Positions 46,191 through 58,939 of a stretch of DNA of 64,000 nt are shown in pieces. Within the stretch, counting starts at the first letter, position 1; every line of letters starts with the position of its first letter. Below the pieces are notes generated by a model. The model was not told the DNA's origin. It searched no databases and worked only from the letters and a program-made list of their open reading frames with translations. The stretch is from positions 62,001 through 126,000 of the forward strand of contig NZ_FNRJ01000003.1 of assembly GCF_900107855.1 (NCBI RefSeq), written 5' to 3'. Position numbers and translations under genes: made by a program. This stretch comes from Marinobacterium iners DSM 11526. Lineage in GTDB: Bacteria; Pseudomonadota; Gammaproteobacteria; Pseudomonadales; Balneatricaceae.

Positions 46191-47542
46191 CCTGAGCTCC
46201 TTGGATAACGTCGCCGTGGGCTGCGCTGGTCCTGTTCACGAAGGCGTTGCAGTTTTTCACGGATTTTGATTTCCAGCCCACGTGGTTCGGGCTCATACCA
46301 ACGTTGATGAGCCAAGGCCTCCGGCAGATAGTTCTCCCCTGCCGCATATGCATCCGGCTCATCATGGGCATAGCGGTATTCATCACCGTACCCGAGCGAC
46401 TTCATCAGACTGGTGGGCGCATTGCGCAGATGATCCGGCACTGGATGAGAGCCTTCGCCTCTTACCTGCATCAGACACTGGTTGAATGCCTTGTACACTG
46501 CGTTGCTTTTGGGTGCGCAGGCACAGTAGATCGCAGCCTGTGCTATCGCCCGTTCACCTTCGGCAGGACCCACGCGCTCAAACGCGTCCCAAGCTGATAA
46601 CGCCACCTGCATGGCACGGGGATCGGCATTGCCGATATCTTCCGATGCAATTGCCACCAACCGGCGCGCGACATAGAGCGGATCAGCGCCGCCATCCAGC
46701 ATACGGCAATACCAGTAAAGCGCCCCGTCCGGTGAAGAGCCACGCACCGACTTGTGAAAGGCAGAAATCATGTCGTAGAAGTGATCTCCGCCCTTGTCAA
46801 AGCGGCGCCCTCCCGCCTGTAGTACTTCATGCAGTACTGCTTCCGTTACGAGGTGGGTGCCGTCAGCTTGCGGCTGTGCCAGATCAGCAGCGATCTCAAG
46901 CAGATTGAGTGCGCTGCGAGCATCACCGTCAGCCGCTGTAATCAGTCGCTGCAGCAGGTCAGGTTCAACCTTCAACTGCAGCGAACCCAGCCCTTGCTGG
47001 ACATCGCTCAAGGCATGATGGACAACCTGCATCAGCTCATCGGGCTGCAATGCCCGCAGCAGGTAAACGCGCGCCCGGGACAAAAGAGCATTATTCAGCT
47101 CGAAGGACGGGTTTTCGGTGGTTGCACCGATAAAGATCAAAGTGCCATCTTCCACATAGGGCAGAAAGGCATCCTGTTGTGATTTGTTGAAACGGTGTAC
47201 CTCATCCACGAACAGGATGGTCTTGCGACCGCTCTGCGCCTTTACCTGACGTGCTTCTTCTACCGCCTGGCGAATCTCTTTCACGCCTGACAGTACGGCC
47301 GACAGGGTGATGAAATGGGCATCGACCTTGTGTGCGACCAGTTGTGCCAAGGTGGTTTTACCGACCCCCGGCGGCCCCCACAGAATCATGGAGTGGATCA
47401 GCCCTTGATCCAGTGCCTGGCGTAATGGTTTACCCGCTGCGAGCAGGTGACTCTGACCAGCATAGTGCTCCAGTGTGTGCGGTCGCATGCGGGCGGCCAG
47501 AGGCTGATAGCCGGTGGCCTGGTTGCTGAACAGGTCCTGCAT
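46187..47542 (-). CDS. rarA: Replication-associated recombination protein RarA (MgsA)
   Basis: A 451-residue AAA+ ATPase related to clamp loaders. Walker [13 protein letters not shown], Walker [15 protein letters not shown], sensor 1 (G-A-T-T-E-N-P-S-F) and sensor 2 ([10 protein letters not shown]) are clear. It acts at stalled replication forks together with SSB. Its ATG shares one base with the lolA stop (TGATG). The C-terminal MgsA domain ([19 protein letters not shown]) is complete. Confidence 0.96.
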
Positions 47543-48168
47543 CAGAAGCCCGGATCTTCAATCAGGTCAGCGCCTGGCGGCAGGCTGAACTCAAAAATGT
47601 CCTGCGGCAGTTCCGGGTTGTATTCCAGGTCATGCAAAACCAGCATGCTGCGTTGGCCCAGGCTGTCCTCCATGGACAGTTCTGTCAGGCGCTCCTGTTC
47701 AAACAATAGCCGTATACGGGCGAATGTGTTGCCTTCAGGGTTCAACGGCCGTAATTCAAACAGGGAGATGCCCTGTTCGTTTTCATCGATGCGACTGATA
47801 CTGAACTGTTTTTGCAGTTCGCTGATCTGGCCATTCAGAATCAGCGCAGGGGCGCTGTTGCCATGTGAACCGGAGGGTCTGCGAGTCACCTGGTCCAGGT
47901 CTGGATCATGTATCCAGATCGACTCCCCATCACTGACGATCTCCTGCACGAATGGCTGTTCTGTTACCCAGCGGAAACGGTCCGGACGGGCCACGTAAAA
48001 ATAGCCAACCGATTCCTCGGCTCGGTCACCGTCACTGCTGAGCGCAAACTGGCTGAACTCGGCTCGTGCCGATTCATACCCGGACAGGCGCTGTTGCAGA
48101 TCGTCGGCCGGGCCTGCAAAGGCGGTGCCTATACCCAGCGCCAGTGTAGCCATCAGTTTTTTCAGCAT
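47542..48168 (-). CDS. lolA: Outer-membrane lipoprotein carrier protein LolA
   Basis: A 208-residue periplasmic carrier that shuttles lipoproteins from LolCDE to LolB. The signal peptide is [18 protein letters not shown] followed by G-P-A-D-D. The family pattern follows: an L-x-x-Y-x-S-x-x-A-x-F-like stretch ([14 protein letters not shown]) and a P-x-R-F-R-W with [15 protein letters not shown] 48168, with GAGGAA upstream and one base after the ftsK stop, is chosen over a longer frame from 48234, which would bury the signal peptide. Confidence 0.94.
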   Translation of the reverse strand: MLKKLMATLALGIGTAFAGPADDLQQRLSGYESARAEFSQFALSSDGDRAEESVGYFYVARPDRFRWVTEQPFVQEIVSDGESIWIHDPDLDQVTRRPSGSHGNSAPALILNGQISELQKQFSISRIDENEQGISLFELRPLNPEGNTFARIRLLFEQERLTELSMEDSLGQRSMLVLHDLEYNPELPQDIFEFSLPPGADLIEDPGF

Positions 48169-48169
48169 C

Positions 48170-50632
48170 TCAGTTCCTCGGTGGTGGCGGTGCCAGCACT
48201 TCGCGCTGACCATTACTGCCCGCCTCGGAAACAACCCCCGCTGCTTCCATGGTTTCGATCATGCGTGCAGCGCGGTTGTAACCGATTTTGAGCTTGCGCT
48301 GTACGCTGGAGATGGACGCCTTGCGGGACTCGGTCACGAACGCTACCGCCTCGTCGTAAAGTGGGTCCTGTTCGTCATCAAACAGATCACCACCGCTGCC
48401 GCCATCTCCTGCTGACCCATCTGACAGATTCACGTCAATGTAGTTCGGCTCTCCCAACAGCTTCCACTGCTCAACCACTCGATGGACCTCGTCATCGCTG
48501 ACGAAGGCGCCATGTACACGGTTCGGAATGCTGGTGCCGGCCGGCACGTAGAGCATGTCCCCATAACCCAGCAGACTCTCGGCCCCGCCCTGATCAAGGA
48601 TGGTGCGCGAGTCGATCTTCGATGACACCTGGAAGGCGATACGGGTCGGAATATTGGCCTTGATCAGACCAGTGATCACATCCACGGAGGGGCGTTGCGT
48701 GGCAAGAATCAAATGTATGCCGGCCGCCCTCGCCTTTTGTGCAATACGGGCAATCAACTCTTCGACCTTTTTGCCCACCATCATCATCATGTCGGCAAAT
48801 TCATCAATCACCACCACAATATAGGGCAGCGTTTCCAGCGTTGGGGCTGGCTCATCATCGGGCAGGCCGTATTCCTGCGGATTCCATAGCGGGTCCGGGA
48901 TCGGCTTCCCTGCTTCCTGCGCTTGAATGACCTTGTCGTTGAAACCGGCAATATTGCGCACACCCATTTTGGCCATCAGGCGGTAGCGTCGCTCCATCTC
49001 GGCGACACACCAGCGCAAACCACCGGCGGCCTCTTTCATATCGGTAATGACGGGAGTCAGCAAATGTGGGACGCCCTCGTAGACCGACAACTCCAGCATT
49101 TTGGGGTCAACCAGAATCAGCCGCACTTCCTCCGGCGTTGCCTTCAGCAACAGACTCAGCAGCATGGCGTTGACGCCCACTGATTTGCCCGAACCTGTCG
49201 TACCGGCCACCAGCAGGTGTGGCATCTTGGCAAGGTTGGCTACCACCGGATTGCCTGCAATATCGTTGCCCAGTGCCAGCGTCAGGCGTGAGGAGGCTTC
49301 CAGATAAGGCCTGGCGTTCAAAACCTCGCTCAGGTGCACGGTTTGACGGACCTCGTTTGGAATTTCCACCCCAACAACGGATTTGCCCGGAATGACCTCA
49401 ACCACTCGCACACTCATGACGGCCATGGATCGGGCAAGGTCACGCGACAGGTTACTGATTTTGCTGGCCTTCACTCCGGGGGCTGGCTGAAGCTCAAAGC
49501 GTGTGATGACCGGGCCCGGATTGACTTCAACCACTTCAACGACTACGCCAAAGTCTTTCAGCTTACTTTCCAGCAGGCGTGACATCTGCTCCAGCTCATC
49601 TTCGCTGTAGCCCTGCTGCTGCTGCAGCTCTGGCGGGTCAAGCAGATCAAGAGATGGCAGTCTGGGTAACTGTTTGCGTTTGACCGGGGTCGGCTCGCTG
49701 TCAGGCTCATCCGCCATCGGCTGGTGAGTTTCAGACAGCGGCACAATCTTGAGGCTGCGTTTTGCCGCTTCTGCAACCGCTCCAGCGGCTGCACTTGTTT
49801 TGGCCATGGCCGCTTTCGCAGCAGTCGTAGACTCTTCTGAAGACGGAATGACAGTATTTTCCGCAATGGATGGTTCCATGCGTGGTTCAATGCGTTCATG
49901 CATGGCTGGGGCTGGGCTGACCGGTCGTGAAACACGAGGTGCCACGTCAGGTGAATCAGCTGCTCTCGCAAACGCGTTATTTGCAATGGCGGGTTCGTCT
50001 GCAGTCGTAAGGGGCAGCCGTCCGCGCAACTGGTCAACCATCCGCAGAAGAGCGCCACCAAGCAGTTCGAGCAGCTCCTGCCACGAGAACTCCAGAAACA
50101 AGGTCAGGCCCAGCAGCATCAGAGTCCAGAACAGAATTGAGCTTCCGGTAACGCTGAACCAGCTGACAGCCCAGTCAGAAGTGGCCTCGCCCAGCAAGCC
50201 GCCCACCGTAAACGGGTAATGCAGGCTGTCGTTGGAAAGATGGATGGATGACAGTGTGCACAGGGCTAGCAGGAAGATAGCGGCCCCCAGGCTGCGCAGC
50301 ATCAGGAATGGCAAGGTTTCCATAATACCCACGCGGACCTGGCGCAGATAGCGCCAGGCTGGCCACAACACCAGCAGCGGTAACAGATAGGCGCCTACGC
50401 CAAAAGCGGAAATCATGCCATCAGCCATCCAGGCGCCTGCAGTTCCGGTAAAATTCTTTACCTCTGGCTGGTAAGCCAGATGCGACCATCCTGGGTCGCG
50501 CGGGTCATATCCAATCAGTGCCAGCAATAAAAACAGACAGGCTCCAGCCAGCAGGATCAGCCCACCCTCGCGGGCAATACTGGCCAGCTGGGTTGTCAGA
50601 GAAGGCACTGTGGGGGGTCGCTTTTCACTCAA
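48170..50632 (-). CDS. ftsK: DNA translocase FtsK
   Basis: An 820-residue FtsK, close to the Pseudomonas length and shorter than that of E. coli because the linker is short. Four membrane segments (about 20-175) anchor it at the septum; a Pro/Ala/Ser-rich linker runs to about 330. The motor has [11 protein letters not shown] (Walker A) and [11 protein letters not shown] (Walker B). The C-terminal winged-helix gamma domain (about 745-805, [19 protein letters not shown]) reads KOPS sequences and activates XerCD at dif. I propose TTG at 50632, with AAGGA eight bases before it; an ATG at 50737 would add 35 non-conserved residues. Confidence 0.94.
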   Translation of the reverse strand: MSEKRPPTVPSLTTQLASIAREGGLILLAGACLFLLLALIGYDPRDPGWSHLAYQPEVKNFTGTAGAWMADGMISAFGVGAYLLPLLVLWPAWRYLRQVRVGIMETLPFLMLRSLGAAIFLLALCTLSSIHLSNDSLHYPFTVGGLLGEATSDWAVSWFSVTGSSILFWTLMLLGLTLFLEFSWQELLELLGGALLRMVDQLRGRLPLTTADEPAIANNAFARAADSPDVAPRVSRPVSPAPAMHERIEPRMEPSIAENTVIPSSEESTTAAKAAMAKTSAAAGAVAEAAKRSLKIVPLSETHQPMADEPDSEPTPVKRKQLPRLPSLDLLDPPELQQQQGYSEDELEQMSRLLESKLKDFGVVVEVVEVNPGPVITRFELQPAPGVKASKISNLSRDLARSMAVMSVRVVEVIPGKSVVGVEIPNEVRQTVHLSEVLNARPYLEASSRLTLALGNDIAGNPVVANLAKMPHLLVAGTTGSGKSVGVNAMLLSLLLKATPEEVRLILVDPKMLELSVYEGVPHLLTPVITDMKEAAGGLRWCVAEMERRYRLMAKMGVRNIAGFNDKVIQAQEAGKPIPDPLWNPQEYGLPDDEPAPTLETLPYIVVVIDEFADMMMMVGKKVEELIARIAQKARAAGIHLILATQRPSVDVITGLIKANIPTRIAFQVSSKIDSRTILDQGGAESLLGYGDMLYVPAGTSIPNRVHGAFVSDDEVHRVVEQWKLLGEPNYIDVNLSDGSAGDGGSGGDLFDDEQDPLYDEAVAFVTESRKASISSVQRKLKIGYNRAARMIETMEAAGVVSEAGSNGQREVLAPPPPRN

Positions 50633-50756
50633 TCCGGTTTTCCTTACACTCAACAGATCTCGATGCAGCGGCAAAAATACCATATATCGGCCACGGACAC
50701 CGAATATTGCCATGCTCACCCGTGCTGTCATAGACAATCCGCCATCGCGGGTTTAG

Positions 50757-51763
<1,007 letters not shown>

Positions 51764-51764
<1 letters not shown>

Positions 51765-52483
51765 TGATTCCGTGGCTGGCTGATGACAGCCTGCTCTTTC
51801 CTCCGCTCGATAAGGCCCTGGCAGAGCCCAACGGCCTGTTGGCGGCTGGCGGAGATCTGAGCAAGGCAAGGCTTTTGAGTGCCTATCGCAGCGGGATCTT
51901 TCCCTGGTATAACCCCGGGGAGCCTATCCTGTGGTGGAGCCCTGACCCGCGTTGCATTGTGTTGCCGAACAAACTGCACGTATCGCGCAGCCTGCGCAAA
52001 CGCCTGCGCCGCACTGACTACCGGGTGACTTTTGATCAGGCCTTTGAGCACGTGGTCAGAGCGTGTGCAGGGCCGCGTCGAGGACAGCAGGGCACTTGGA
52101 TCAGCCATGAGATTTTCTCGGCTTACGTGAATCTCCACCACCAGGGCATCGCACATTCGGTTGAAGTCTGGATGGGTGATGAACTGGTCGGTGGGCTTTA
52201 TGGCCTGGCCATTGGGTCGGTTTTTTTCGGCGAATCAATGTTCTCGTACCAGCGTGACGCCTCAAAAATAGGCTTCACCTGGTGCGTGACACAGCTCAAA
52301 CAATGGGGATATCAGCTCATTGATTGCCAGGTATATAACGACCATTTGGCGAGCTTAGGTGCGATAGAAATCACACGACATGACTTTGCTGCAAGTCTGG
52401 ATCAGCTGTGTGAACAGTCGCTTGATCATATCTGGCAATTTTCCATTACCCGCGAGGCAGTTTGTGAAAATTCGTGTAGCTGA
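51764..52483 (+). CDS. aat: Leucyl/phenylalanyl-tRNA-protein transferase
   Basis: A 239-residue transferase. Characteristic pieces: L-L-A-A-G-G-D-L-S, Y-R-S-G-I-F-P-W-Y (the family signature), W-W-S-P-D-P-R, and G-E-S-M-F-S. It adds Leu or Phe to proteins with N-terminal Lys or Arg, marking them for ClpS-ClpA. clpS and clpA are encoded 3 kb away in this window, and a second N-end transferase (bpt) follows directly. Confidence 0.96.
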
Positions 52484-53204
52484 TCTGTGTGCGCTGCGGT
52501 TCTATGCCACGCCAGAACATGATTGCAGCTACTTGCCTGACCGACAGGCGCGCACTCTTTTTGTAGACCCGCGTGCCGATATTGATCGTAACCTGTACAG
52601 CCAGCTGTCAGAACTGGGCTTCCGGCGCAGTGGTGGACATATCTATCGACCGCATTGCGAGCAGTGTCAGGCCTGTATTTCCGTTCGCGTACCTGTTGCT
52701 GAATTCAACCCCTCCAAAACACAGCGGCGTATCGAGAATCGTAACGCCGACCTGATTGTTCGTGCTGTTCCCTGCCAGCTTACACACGAGTACTACGCGC
52801 TTTATGAGCGTTATATCAATCAGCGCCATGCTGATGGCGACATGTACCCCCCCTCCCCGGATCAGTTTTTCAATTTTCTTGTTGAAGGTACGGTGGATTC
52901 CTGTTTTTACGAATTCCGCAACCAAGAAGGTACGCTCCTGGCAGTGGCGGTATCCGATATACTGGAACAGGGGATGTCGGCTCTCTACACTTTCTATGAT
53001 CCTGATATGGAGTGGCGCAGTCTCGGTGTGTACGCCGTTATCTGGCAGATTCGACAAACCGCAAGGAGCGGCAAGGAGTGGCTGTATCTTGGCTATTGGG
53101 TGGAAGACTGCCGCAAAATGAACTACAAGATTCGCTACCGGCCGCTGGAGATGCTTATCAACAGCGAGTGGCGTCGATTGAGCCCTGAGGCAAGCACCGA
53201 TTAG
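52464..53204 (+). CDS. bpt: Aspartate/glutamate leucyltransferase (Ate1-like)
   Basis: A 246-residue N-end rule transferase that adds leucine to proteins with N-terminal Asp or Glu. Family marks: an early C-S-Y-L-P, F-R-R-S-G-G-H-I-Y-R-P-H-C-E-Q-C-Q-A-C-I-S-V-R with its clustered cysteines, and Y-L-G-Y-W-V. The start is GTG at 52464 (V-K-I-R-V-A-D-L), with GAGG six bases upstream and a 20-base overlap with aat; an ATG at 52380 would lie deep inside aat. Together Aat, Bpt, ClpS and ClpA form a near-complete N-degron route in one locus. Confidence 0.94.
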   Translation: MKIRVADLCALRFYATPEHDCSYLPDRQARTLFVDPRADIDRNLYSQLSELGFRRSGGHIYRPHCEQCQACISVRVPVAEFNPSKTQRRIENRNADLIVRAVPCQLTHEYYALYERYINQRHADGDMYPPSPDQFFNFLVEGTVDSCFYEFRNQEGTLLAVAVSDILEQGMSALYTFYDPDMEWRSLGVYAVIWQIRQTARSGKEWLYLGYWVEDCRKMNYKIRYRPLEMLINSEWRRLSPEASTD

Positions 53205-53284
53205 CTTTTGAAATCGGGCGTCTTTTAGGGCACAATACTGCGCTTTCCACACTCAGGCTAACCAGCCTCAAAGGTAGGTAGTGA

Positions 53285-53503
53285 ATGGCTAAAGAAGATT
53301 CATTTGAAATGGAAGGTACCGTTATCGATACCCTTCCCAATACCATGTTCCGCGTTGAGCTCGAAAATGGCCACGTTGTGACTGCCCATATCTCCGGCAA
53401 AATGCGCAAGAACTACATCCGTATTCTGACTGGCGACAAGGTCAAGGTCGAACTGACTCCCTACGACCTGAGCAAAGGCCGTATCGTTTACCGCGCCCGC
53501 TGA
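53285..53503 (+). CDS. infA: Translation initiation factor IF-1
   Basis: A 72-residue OB-fold protein, the standard length: [13 protein letters not shown] opens it and [20 protein letters not shown] is the conserved core. IF-1 binds the 30S A site during initiation. It lies 80 bases after bpt, enough for its own promoter (a GGGCACAATACT stretch at 53227-53238 could hold a -10 box). Convergent with clpA, 33 bases between stops. Confidence 0.98.
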   Translation: MAKEDSFEMEGTVIDTLPNTMFRVELENGHVVTAHISGKMRKNYIRILTGDKVKVELTPYDLSKGRIVYRAR

Positions 53504-53536
53504 TATCACGAGCGCGGCTGCGGTGGATGGCAGCCC

Positions 53537-55795
53537 TCAGGCTGCCACCGCTGCGACCTCCAGACAGATCTCTCCATCCTCGCCGATACCAATATCCACT
53601 TCTCCGCCGGATTCTGCCAGTTCTCCAAACAGAATCATCTCGGCCAGCGGCTTCTTCAGCTTTTCCTGAATCAGACGCTGCATCGGGCGGGCACCCATCT
53701 TCTCGTCATAACCGTTCTCAGCCAGCCACTGGCGTGCAGCCTCATCCACATGCAACACTACATGTTTGTCGTCCAATTGAGCCTGGAGCTCAGTCAGGAA
53801 CTTGTCGACCACACCCTTGACGATTTCCAGAGTCAGGGGCTTGAACTGAATCACGGTATCCAGGCGATTGCGGAACTCCGGTGTAAACAGTCGTTTCAGA
53901 GCCTCCATTGCATCCGTGCTGTGGTCCTGCTGAGTGAAGCCGATTGACGGCCGGCTGTGTGCTTCGGCACCTGCGTTGGTCGTCATCACCAGAATGACGT
54001 TGCGGAAGTCTGCCTTACGACCGTTATTGTCGGTCAAAGTGCCGTTATCCATCACTTGAAGCAGCAGGTTGAACACCTCAGGGTGCGCCTTCTCGATCTC
54101 ATCCAGCAGCAGTACGCAATGCGGTGACTTGGTGATCGCTTCTGTCAGCAGTCCTCCCTGATCGAAGCCCACGTAGCCCGGAGGCGCACCGATCAGGCGT
54201 GAGACGGTGTGCCGTTCCATATACTCTGACATGTCAAAGCGCACCAGCTCGATACCCAAAATGCGCGCCAACTGCTGGGTAACCTCAGTCTTGCCGACAC
54301 CGGTTGGGCCGGCAAACAGGAAGCTGCCCACCGGCTTGTTTGGCTCCTTGAGGCCTGCACGAGACAGTTTGATGGCCGAAGCCAAAGAGCTGATCGCTTC
54401 ATCCTGCCCCAGTACCACCATCTTGAGATTGCTTTCCAGCTTACGCAACTGATCCTTATCGGATGTGGACACGCTTTTCGGCGGGATACGTGCGATCTTG
54501 GCGACCACCGACTCGACTTCAGCCACGTCGATGACCTTTTTGCGCTGTTCAACGGGCATGAGCCGCTGATAGGCCCCCGCTTCATCGATTACATCAATGG
54601 CCTTGTCCGGCATATGCTTGTCATTGATGTAGCGATCCGCCAGCTCGGAGGCTGCGCGCAGTGCCGCATCGGTGTACTCCAGGTCGTGATGCTCCTCGAA
54701 GCGAGACCGCAGGCCGCGCAGAATGTGGTAGGTATCATCCACGTTCGGCTCAAGCACATCAATTTTCTGGAACCGGCGCGCGAGCGCACGGTCTTTCTCA
54801 AAGATGCCACGAAATTCCTGAAAAGTGGTCGACCCGATGCATCGGATCTCACCGGAACTGAGCAGCGGCTTGAGCAGGTTGGAAGCGTCCATGGAGCCGC
54901 CGGAAGCGGCACCTGCCCCGATAATGGTATGGATTTCATCAATAAACAGGATAGAACGCGGCTGTTGTTTGATCTCGTTCAACAAGGCCTTGAGCCTTTT
55001 TTCGAAATCACCGCGGTACTTGGTGCCCGCCAGCAAAGCACCCAGATCAAGGGCATAGACAATGCTGTCGGAGATAATATCCGGCACCTTGTCTTCAATG
55101 ATCAGTTTTGCCAGTCCCTCGGCAATCGCTGTTTTGCCGACACCGGCCTCCCCCACCAGCAGAGGGTTGTTCTTGCGACGACGTGACAAAATCTGTACCA
55201 CCCGTTCGACTTCGGAGTCACGCCCTACCAGCGGATCGATCCGACCCAGTGCAGCCTGCTGATTCAGATTGACGGCATACTGAGACAGGGCGCTTTTGCT
55301 GCTTTCACCACTCTCTTCACCATCAGCACCCAGCCCGGGTTCGTCAGACTCCTGTTCGTTGATGCGGGATATACCGTGCGAGATGTAGTTGACCACATCC
55401 ATGCGTTCGATGCCCTGCTGCTGCAGAACAAACACAGCGTGACTTTCCTGCTCGCTGTAGATGGCCACCAACACATTGGCGCCATTGACCTCAGACTTGC
55501 CGGAGGACTGCACATGGAAAACTGCACGCTGCAATACGCGCTGAAAGCCAAGTGTCGGTTGGGTTTCCATGTTGGGAATGTTATCCGGCAGCAGTGGTGT
55601 GGTTTCATCGATAAACACCGACAACTGCTGGCGCAAACGGCTCAAATCGGCGCCGCAGGCATTGAGCACCGCAACCGCCTGACGGTTGTCGAGCAACGCC
55701 AACAGCAAGTGCTCAACCGTCATGAATTCATGTCGCTTATCCCGGGCTGACCGGAATGCAACGCTCAGGGTGTCTTCAAGCTCTCGATTCAGCAT
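53537..55795 (-). CDS. clpA: ATP-dependent Clp protease ATPase subunit ClpA
   Basis: A 752-residue Hsp100 unfoldase: N domain about 1-145, which docks ClpS; first AAA+ domain with G-E-A-G-V-G-K-T (about 212-219); second with G-P-T-G-V-G-K-T-E (about 495-503). The I-G-F tripeptide in R-P-S-I-G-F-T-Q (about residue 620) is the loop that plugs into ClpP. It unfolds substrates into ClpP, which is not in the window. The start at 55795 follows clpS by 15 bases on the same strand. Confidence 0.97.
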   Translation of the reverse strand: MLNRELEDTLSVAFRSARDKRHEFMTVEHLLLALLDNRQAVAVLNACGADLSRLRQQLSVFIDETTPLLPDNIPNMETQPTLGFQRVLQRAVFHVQSSGKSEVNGANVLVAIYSEQESHAVFVLQQQGIERMDVVNYISHGISRINEQESDEPGLGADGEESGESSKSALSQYAVNLNQQAALGRIDPLVGRDSEVERVVQILSRRRKNNPLLVGEAGVGKTAIAEGLAKLIIEDKVPDIISDSIVYALDLGALLAGTKYRGDFEKRLKALLNEIKQQPRSILFIDEIHTIIGAGAASGGSMDASNLLKPLLSSGEIRCIGSTTFQEFRGIFEKDRALARRFQKIDVLEPNVDDTYHILRGLRSRFEEHHDLEYTDAALRAASELADRYINDKHMPDKAIDVIDEAGAYQRLMPVEQRKKVIDVAEVESVVAKIARIPPKSVSTSDKDQLRKLESNLKMVVLGQDEAISSLASAIKLSRAGLKEPNKPVGSFLFAGPTGVGKTEVTQQLARILGIELVRFDMSEYMERHTVSRLIGAPPGYVGFDQGGLLTEAITKSPHCVLLLDEIEKAHPEVFNLLLQVMDNGTLTDNNGRKADFRNVILVMTTNAGAEAHSRPSIGFTQQDHSTDAMEALKRLFTPEFRNRLDTVIQFKPLTLEIVKGVVDKFLTELQAQLDDKHVVLHVDEAARQWLAENGYDEKMGARPMQRLIQEKLKKPLAEMILFGELAESGGEVDIGIGEDGEICLEVAAVAA

Positions 55796-55810
55796 GGCAT
55801 TCGCCTCCCG

Positions 55811-56146
55811 TCAGACCGATTCCACTTCACACAGCAGAGGGTGCTTGTTCTCTCTGGCATATTGATTCACTTGTGTGGCTTTAGTTTCAGCCACATCGCG
55901 GGTATACACTCCGCATACGCCTTTACCCTGAGTATGGACCGCCAACATCACTTGTGTAGCCTTCTCTTGGTCCATATTGAAAAAAATCATTAATACCTCG
56001 ATGACAAAATCCATCGGTGTGTAGTCATCGTTCATCAGCACCACCCTGTACATGGGAGGGCGCTTGAGTTGCGGTTTGGTTTCCGCTGTTGCCAGACCAC
56101 CATCATCATCGTGGTGTTCTTCATCAGCATTATGGTTTGAACTCAT
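55811..56146 (-). CDS. clpS: ClpA adaptor protein ClpS
   Basis: A 111-residue N-recognin. The flexible acidic N-tail ([10 protein letters not shown]) that ClpA engages is followed by the folded domain: [16 protein letters not shown], whose Asn-Asp and Met line the N-degron pocket, and [11 protein letters not shown] start it at ATG 56146 (M-S-S-N-H-N); the longer frame from 56248 adds 34 residues with no family match. It faces the cspD-like gene across about 300 bases. Confidence 0.95.
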   Translation of the reverse strand: MSSNHNADEEHHDDDGGLATAETKPQLKRPPMYRVVLMNDDYTPMDFVIEVLMIFFNMDQEKATQVMLAVHTQGKGVCGVYTRDVAETKATQVNQYARENKHPLLCEVESV

Positions 56147-56441
56147 GAGCCTGAACTCGCGTTCGTTCACAAACAACGTCGATACCTTCGATATTAGTCT
56201 AAAACAACCGGGAAAAAACCCGGCAATGTCTAGTGTCATTAACTGCAAATGCTATACTCGCGCTTACAAGGAGAGGTTAAAGGCAGCCGACGGATAAGTC
56301 CATGGTGCTGCCCTTGCCTGTAGTCCCTGGCGTAGAAATGCATACACATAAGGAGTTCCTGCAACGCCGCATCCCTGTTTTGATCGGTATTGCAGGTAAT
56401 GACCAAGGAGCTGTGCTCCGAATGTCACGGGGGAGTATTTT

Positions 56442-56648
56442 ATGCAAACAGGGACAGTCAAGTGGTTCAACAACGCCAAAGGCTACGGTTTTATTCTGTC
56501 CGAGGCCTGCGAAGAAGAGTTGTTCGCGCACTTTTCTGCCATCGCGATGGATGGCTACAAAAGTCTCAAGGCGGGCCAAGCGGTCCAGTTCGAAATACAG
56601 CAGGGCCCAAAGGGGCTGCACGCTGTGAATATTCAACCTGCGGAGTAG
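56442..56648 (+). CDS. cspD: Cold-shock-domain protein, CspD-like
   Basis: A 68-residue cold-shock domain with RNP1 K-G-Y-G-F-I and RNP2 L-F-A-H-F-S. The N-terminus [13 protein letters not shown] and the position divergent from clpS-clpA match cspD of E. coli and Pseudomonas, a single-strand-binding inhibitor of replication in stationary phase. GGGGGAG precedes the ATG. The leader from about 56249 to 56441 holds no other gene that I can support. RluE starts 15 bases after it on the same strand. Confidence 0.92.
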   Translation: MQTGTVKWFNNAKGYGFILSEACEEELFAHFSAIAMDGYKSLKAGQAVQFEIQQGPKGLHAVNIQPAE

Positions 56649-56663
56649 CCAACCGGTCGCTGC

Positions 56664-57290
56664 ATGTCGAGAATCCTTCTGTTCAACAAGCCTTTTCGTG
56701 TACTGACCCAGTTCACGGACTCTGAAGGACGCTCGACACTGGCGGATTTCATCAAGGTTCCTGGTGTCTACGCGGCCGGTCGCCTTGATTTTGACTCCGA
56801 AGGACTGCTGATTCTAACGGATGATGGTCGGTTGCAGCAGCAACTGGCCAACCCTGCATTCAAGCTGCCCAAAACCTATTGTGTTCAGGTTGACGGCGAA
56901 ATAAGTGAAGCGGCACTTAATCGGCTGCGCCAGGGCGTTCAACTCAAGGATGGCCCGACTCGCCCGGCTCGGGCCCGTCGAATCAACCCACCCCGCTGGC
57001 TTTGGCCACGCAACCCACCCGTCAGGTTCCGCAAGGAACAGCCCACCAGCTGGATCGAACTGATTATTACCGAAGGTCGCAACCGACAGGTGCGCCGCAT
57101 GACCGCAGAGGTCGGCTTCCCGACCCTGCGCCTGATTCGTTGGTCGATCGGTAATTGGACACTGGACTCGCTGGCGCCAGGGCAGTGGCGCGAGGAGCAG
57201 GTGAACCTGCCCGCGCCACCTGCACGACCCGCTGCCGCACGGCGCAACAGTCGTCGTCCATCTGCAAAACGCCCGCGCAGCCGAGCCTGA
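56664..57290 (+). CDS. rluE: 23S rRNA pseudouridine(2457) synthase RluE
   Basis: A 208-residue RsuA-family pseudouridine synthase without S4 domain. [14 protein letters not shown] holds the catalytic aspartate (about residue 42), and [12 protein letters not shown] is the second signature. The Arg/Pro-rich tail after residue 180 probably contacts rRNA. Gene order rluE-nudJ-mnmA-hflD-purB equals that of E. coli. Confidence 0.94.
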   Translation: MSRILLFNKPFRVLTQFTDSEGRSTLADFIKVPGVYAAGRLDFDSEGLLILTDDGRLQQQLANPAFKLPKTYCVQVDGEISEAALNRLRQGVQLKDGPTRPARARRINPPRWLWPRNPPVRFRKEQPTSWIELIITEGRNRQVRRMTAEVGFPTLRLIRWSIGNWTLDSLAPGQWREEQVNLPAPPARPAAARRNSRRPSAKRPRSRA

Positions 57291-57361
57291 ATCCTCACCG
57301 GACAAATACGCTGCCAAACTGCTATTATTGCGCCCGAATCCAAACCTTGTCGGGAGTTTCA

Positions 57362-57808
57362 ATGCGCTGGACACCCCACGCAACCGTTGCCTGCATCGTT
57401 GAACAGGAAGGCCGTTTTCTGCTCGTCGAAGAGATGGCAGGTGGTAAAGTCGTTATCAATCAGCCTGCGGGCCATCTGGAACGCGGCGAGTCCTTTGTTG
57501 CAGCCGCTCGGCGCGAAACCCTTGAAGAAACCGGTTGGCAGGTCGAGCCCGAGGCTTTGTTGGGCATGTATACTTACTTCGCCCCGTCCAATGGTGTGAC
57601 CTATCACCGTTTCTGTTTTATCGCGCGCGCCGTTGCCGAGCTGCCTGACGCCAGTCTTGATGAAGGCATTATCCGCCCGCTCTGGCTGACACGAGACGAA
57701 ATGGAGCAACACCGCGCCCAATTGCGCAGTGAATTGGTGACCCGCTGCGTTGATGATTATCTTGCAGGCACCCGTTACCCTCTGGACTTTATTCAGGAAA
57801 CTGTCTGA
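57362..57808 (+). CDS. nudJ: Nudix hydrolase, phosphatase NudJ
   Basis: A 148-residue Nudix protein. The Nudix box is complete from G-H-L-E-R-G-E to R-E-T-L-E-E-T-G-W (about residues 39-61), with P-A just before it and the family start M-R-W-T-P-H-A-T-V-A. NudJ of E. coli hydrolyses nucleoside tri- and diphosphates and the thiamine precursor HMP-PP. GGGAG stands six bases before ATG 57362; the frame is open further upstream but overlaps rluE. mnmA begins three bases after the stop. Confidence 0.94.
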   Translation: MRWTPHATVACIVEQEGRFLLVEEMAGGKVVINQPAGHLERGESFVAAARRETLEETGWQVEPEALLGMYTYFAPSNGVTYHRFCFIARAVAELPDASLDEGIIRPLWLTRDEMEQHRAQLRSELVTRCVDDYLAGTRYPLDFIQETV

Positions 57809-57811
57809 ACC

Positions 57812-58939
57812 ATGAATTCTGCTAACGCCCAGACCAAAGTGATCGTCGGCATGTCCGGCGGTGTTGACTCTTCCGTATCGGCTCTGCTGTTGCTGCAGCA
57901 GGGCTATCAGGTCGAAGGCCTGTTCATGAAAAACTGGGAAGAGGATGACGGAACCGAATACTGCACGGCCAAGGAAGATATGGCCGATGCCCAGGCCGTG
58001 TGTGACAAACTGGGCATCCCGCTGCACAGCGCCAACTTTGCGGCCGAGTACTGGGACAATGTATTCGAACATTTTCTGGAAGAATACAAGGCCGGGCGCA
58101 CCCCCAACCCGGATATTCTTTGCAACCGCGAGATCAAGTTCAAGGCATTTCTTGAGTATGCTCAGCTGCTGGGCGCTGATCTGATTGCGACCGGCCATTA
58201 CGTGCGCCGTGGTGAGCGTGACGGCCATACCGTACTGCTCAAGGGACTGGACCCGAACAAGGACCAGAGTTATTTCCTGCATCAGGTCGGCGAAGATGAG
58301 CTTAAACTGACACTTTTCCCGGTTGGCGAGCTGGAAAAGCCCGAAGTGCGTCGACTGGCGGAAGAACATGGGCTGATAACCCATGACAAGAAAGACAGTA
58401 CCGGTATCTGCTTTATCGGCGAGCGTCGCTTCAGCGACTTCCTGAAACAGTATCTGCCGGCACAGGCTGGCAAAATCGAAACACCTGACGGTGACGTGAT
58501 CGGTGAGCACCAGGGACTGATGTATTACACCATCGGTCAGCGTCAGGGGCTCGGCATAGGGGGGCTGAAAGATTATCCTGAAGAGCCCTGGTTTGCGGCG
58601 GCGAAAGATCTGGATCGAAACGTGTTGATCGCGGTTCAGGGACAACATCCCCTGCTCTATTCCAACTGGCTGCATGCAGGTGATATTTTCTGGATCAGCG
58701 GCGAAGCACCCGAGCTGCCGCTGCGCTGCAAGGCTAAGGTGCGTTACCGTCAGGCGGATCAGGACTGCACCGTGGAAGCCGCTGCCGAAGGCGGTTACAG
58801 AGTGGTGTTTGACCAGCCGCAACGTGCCGTAACCCCTGGCCAGTCTGTTGTATTCTACGTAGATGACCTTTGCCTTGGTGGTGGTGTCATCGAAACCACC
58901 TCGCGCCATTCGATAGCCGGCTCGGCTAAGGAGCACTGA
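57812..58939 (+). CDS. mnmA: tRNA 2-thiouridine(34) synthase MnmA
   Basis: A 375-residue ATP-pyrophosphatase-type thiouridylase. [10 protein letters not shown] is the PP-loop, the first catalytic cysteine is in [11 protein letters not shown] (about Cys107) and the second in T-G-I-C-F-I-G-E-R (about Cys202). It takes persulfide from TusE to thiolate U34 in tRNAs for Lys, Glu and Gln; TusBCDE are encoded at 2.5-3.9 kb. The stop shares one base with the hflD start. Confidence 0.97.
   Translation: MNSANAQTKVIVGMSGGVDSSVSALLLLQQGYQVEGLFMKNWEEDDGTEYCTAKEDMADAQAVCDKLGIPLHSANFAAEYWDNVFEHFLEEYKAGRTPNPDILCNREIKFKAFLEYAQLLGADLIATGHYVRRGERDGHTVLLKGLDPNKDQSYFLHQVGEDELKLTLFPVGELEKPEVRRLAEEHGLITHDKKDSTGICFIGERRFSDFLKQYLPAQAGKIETPDGDVIGEHQGLMYYTIGQRQGLGIGGLKDYPEEPWFAAAKDLDRNVLIAVQGQHPLLYSNWLHAGDIFWISGEAPELPLRCKAKVRYRQADQDCTVEAAAEGGYRVVFDQPQRAVTPGQSVVFYVDDLCLGGGVIETTSRHSIAGSAKEH

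Noticed and set aside
48169-48234. Longer LolA start
   Set aside because: It would put 22 polar residues in front of a clear signal peptide; the ATG at 48168 has a good ribosome site.
57359-58936. A 525-codon open frame on the minus strand across nudJ and mnmA
   Set aside because: It is exactly antisense to two well-recognised genes, has no known domain and no ribosome site. Similar long antisense frames oppose rhlE (6341-7450), uvrC (11914-12723), metH (33679-34974) and purB (59597-60751).
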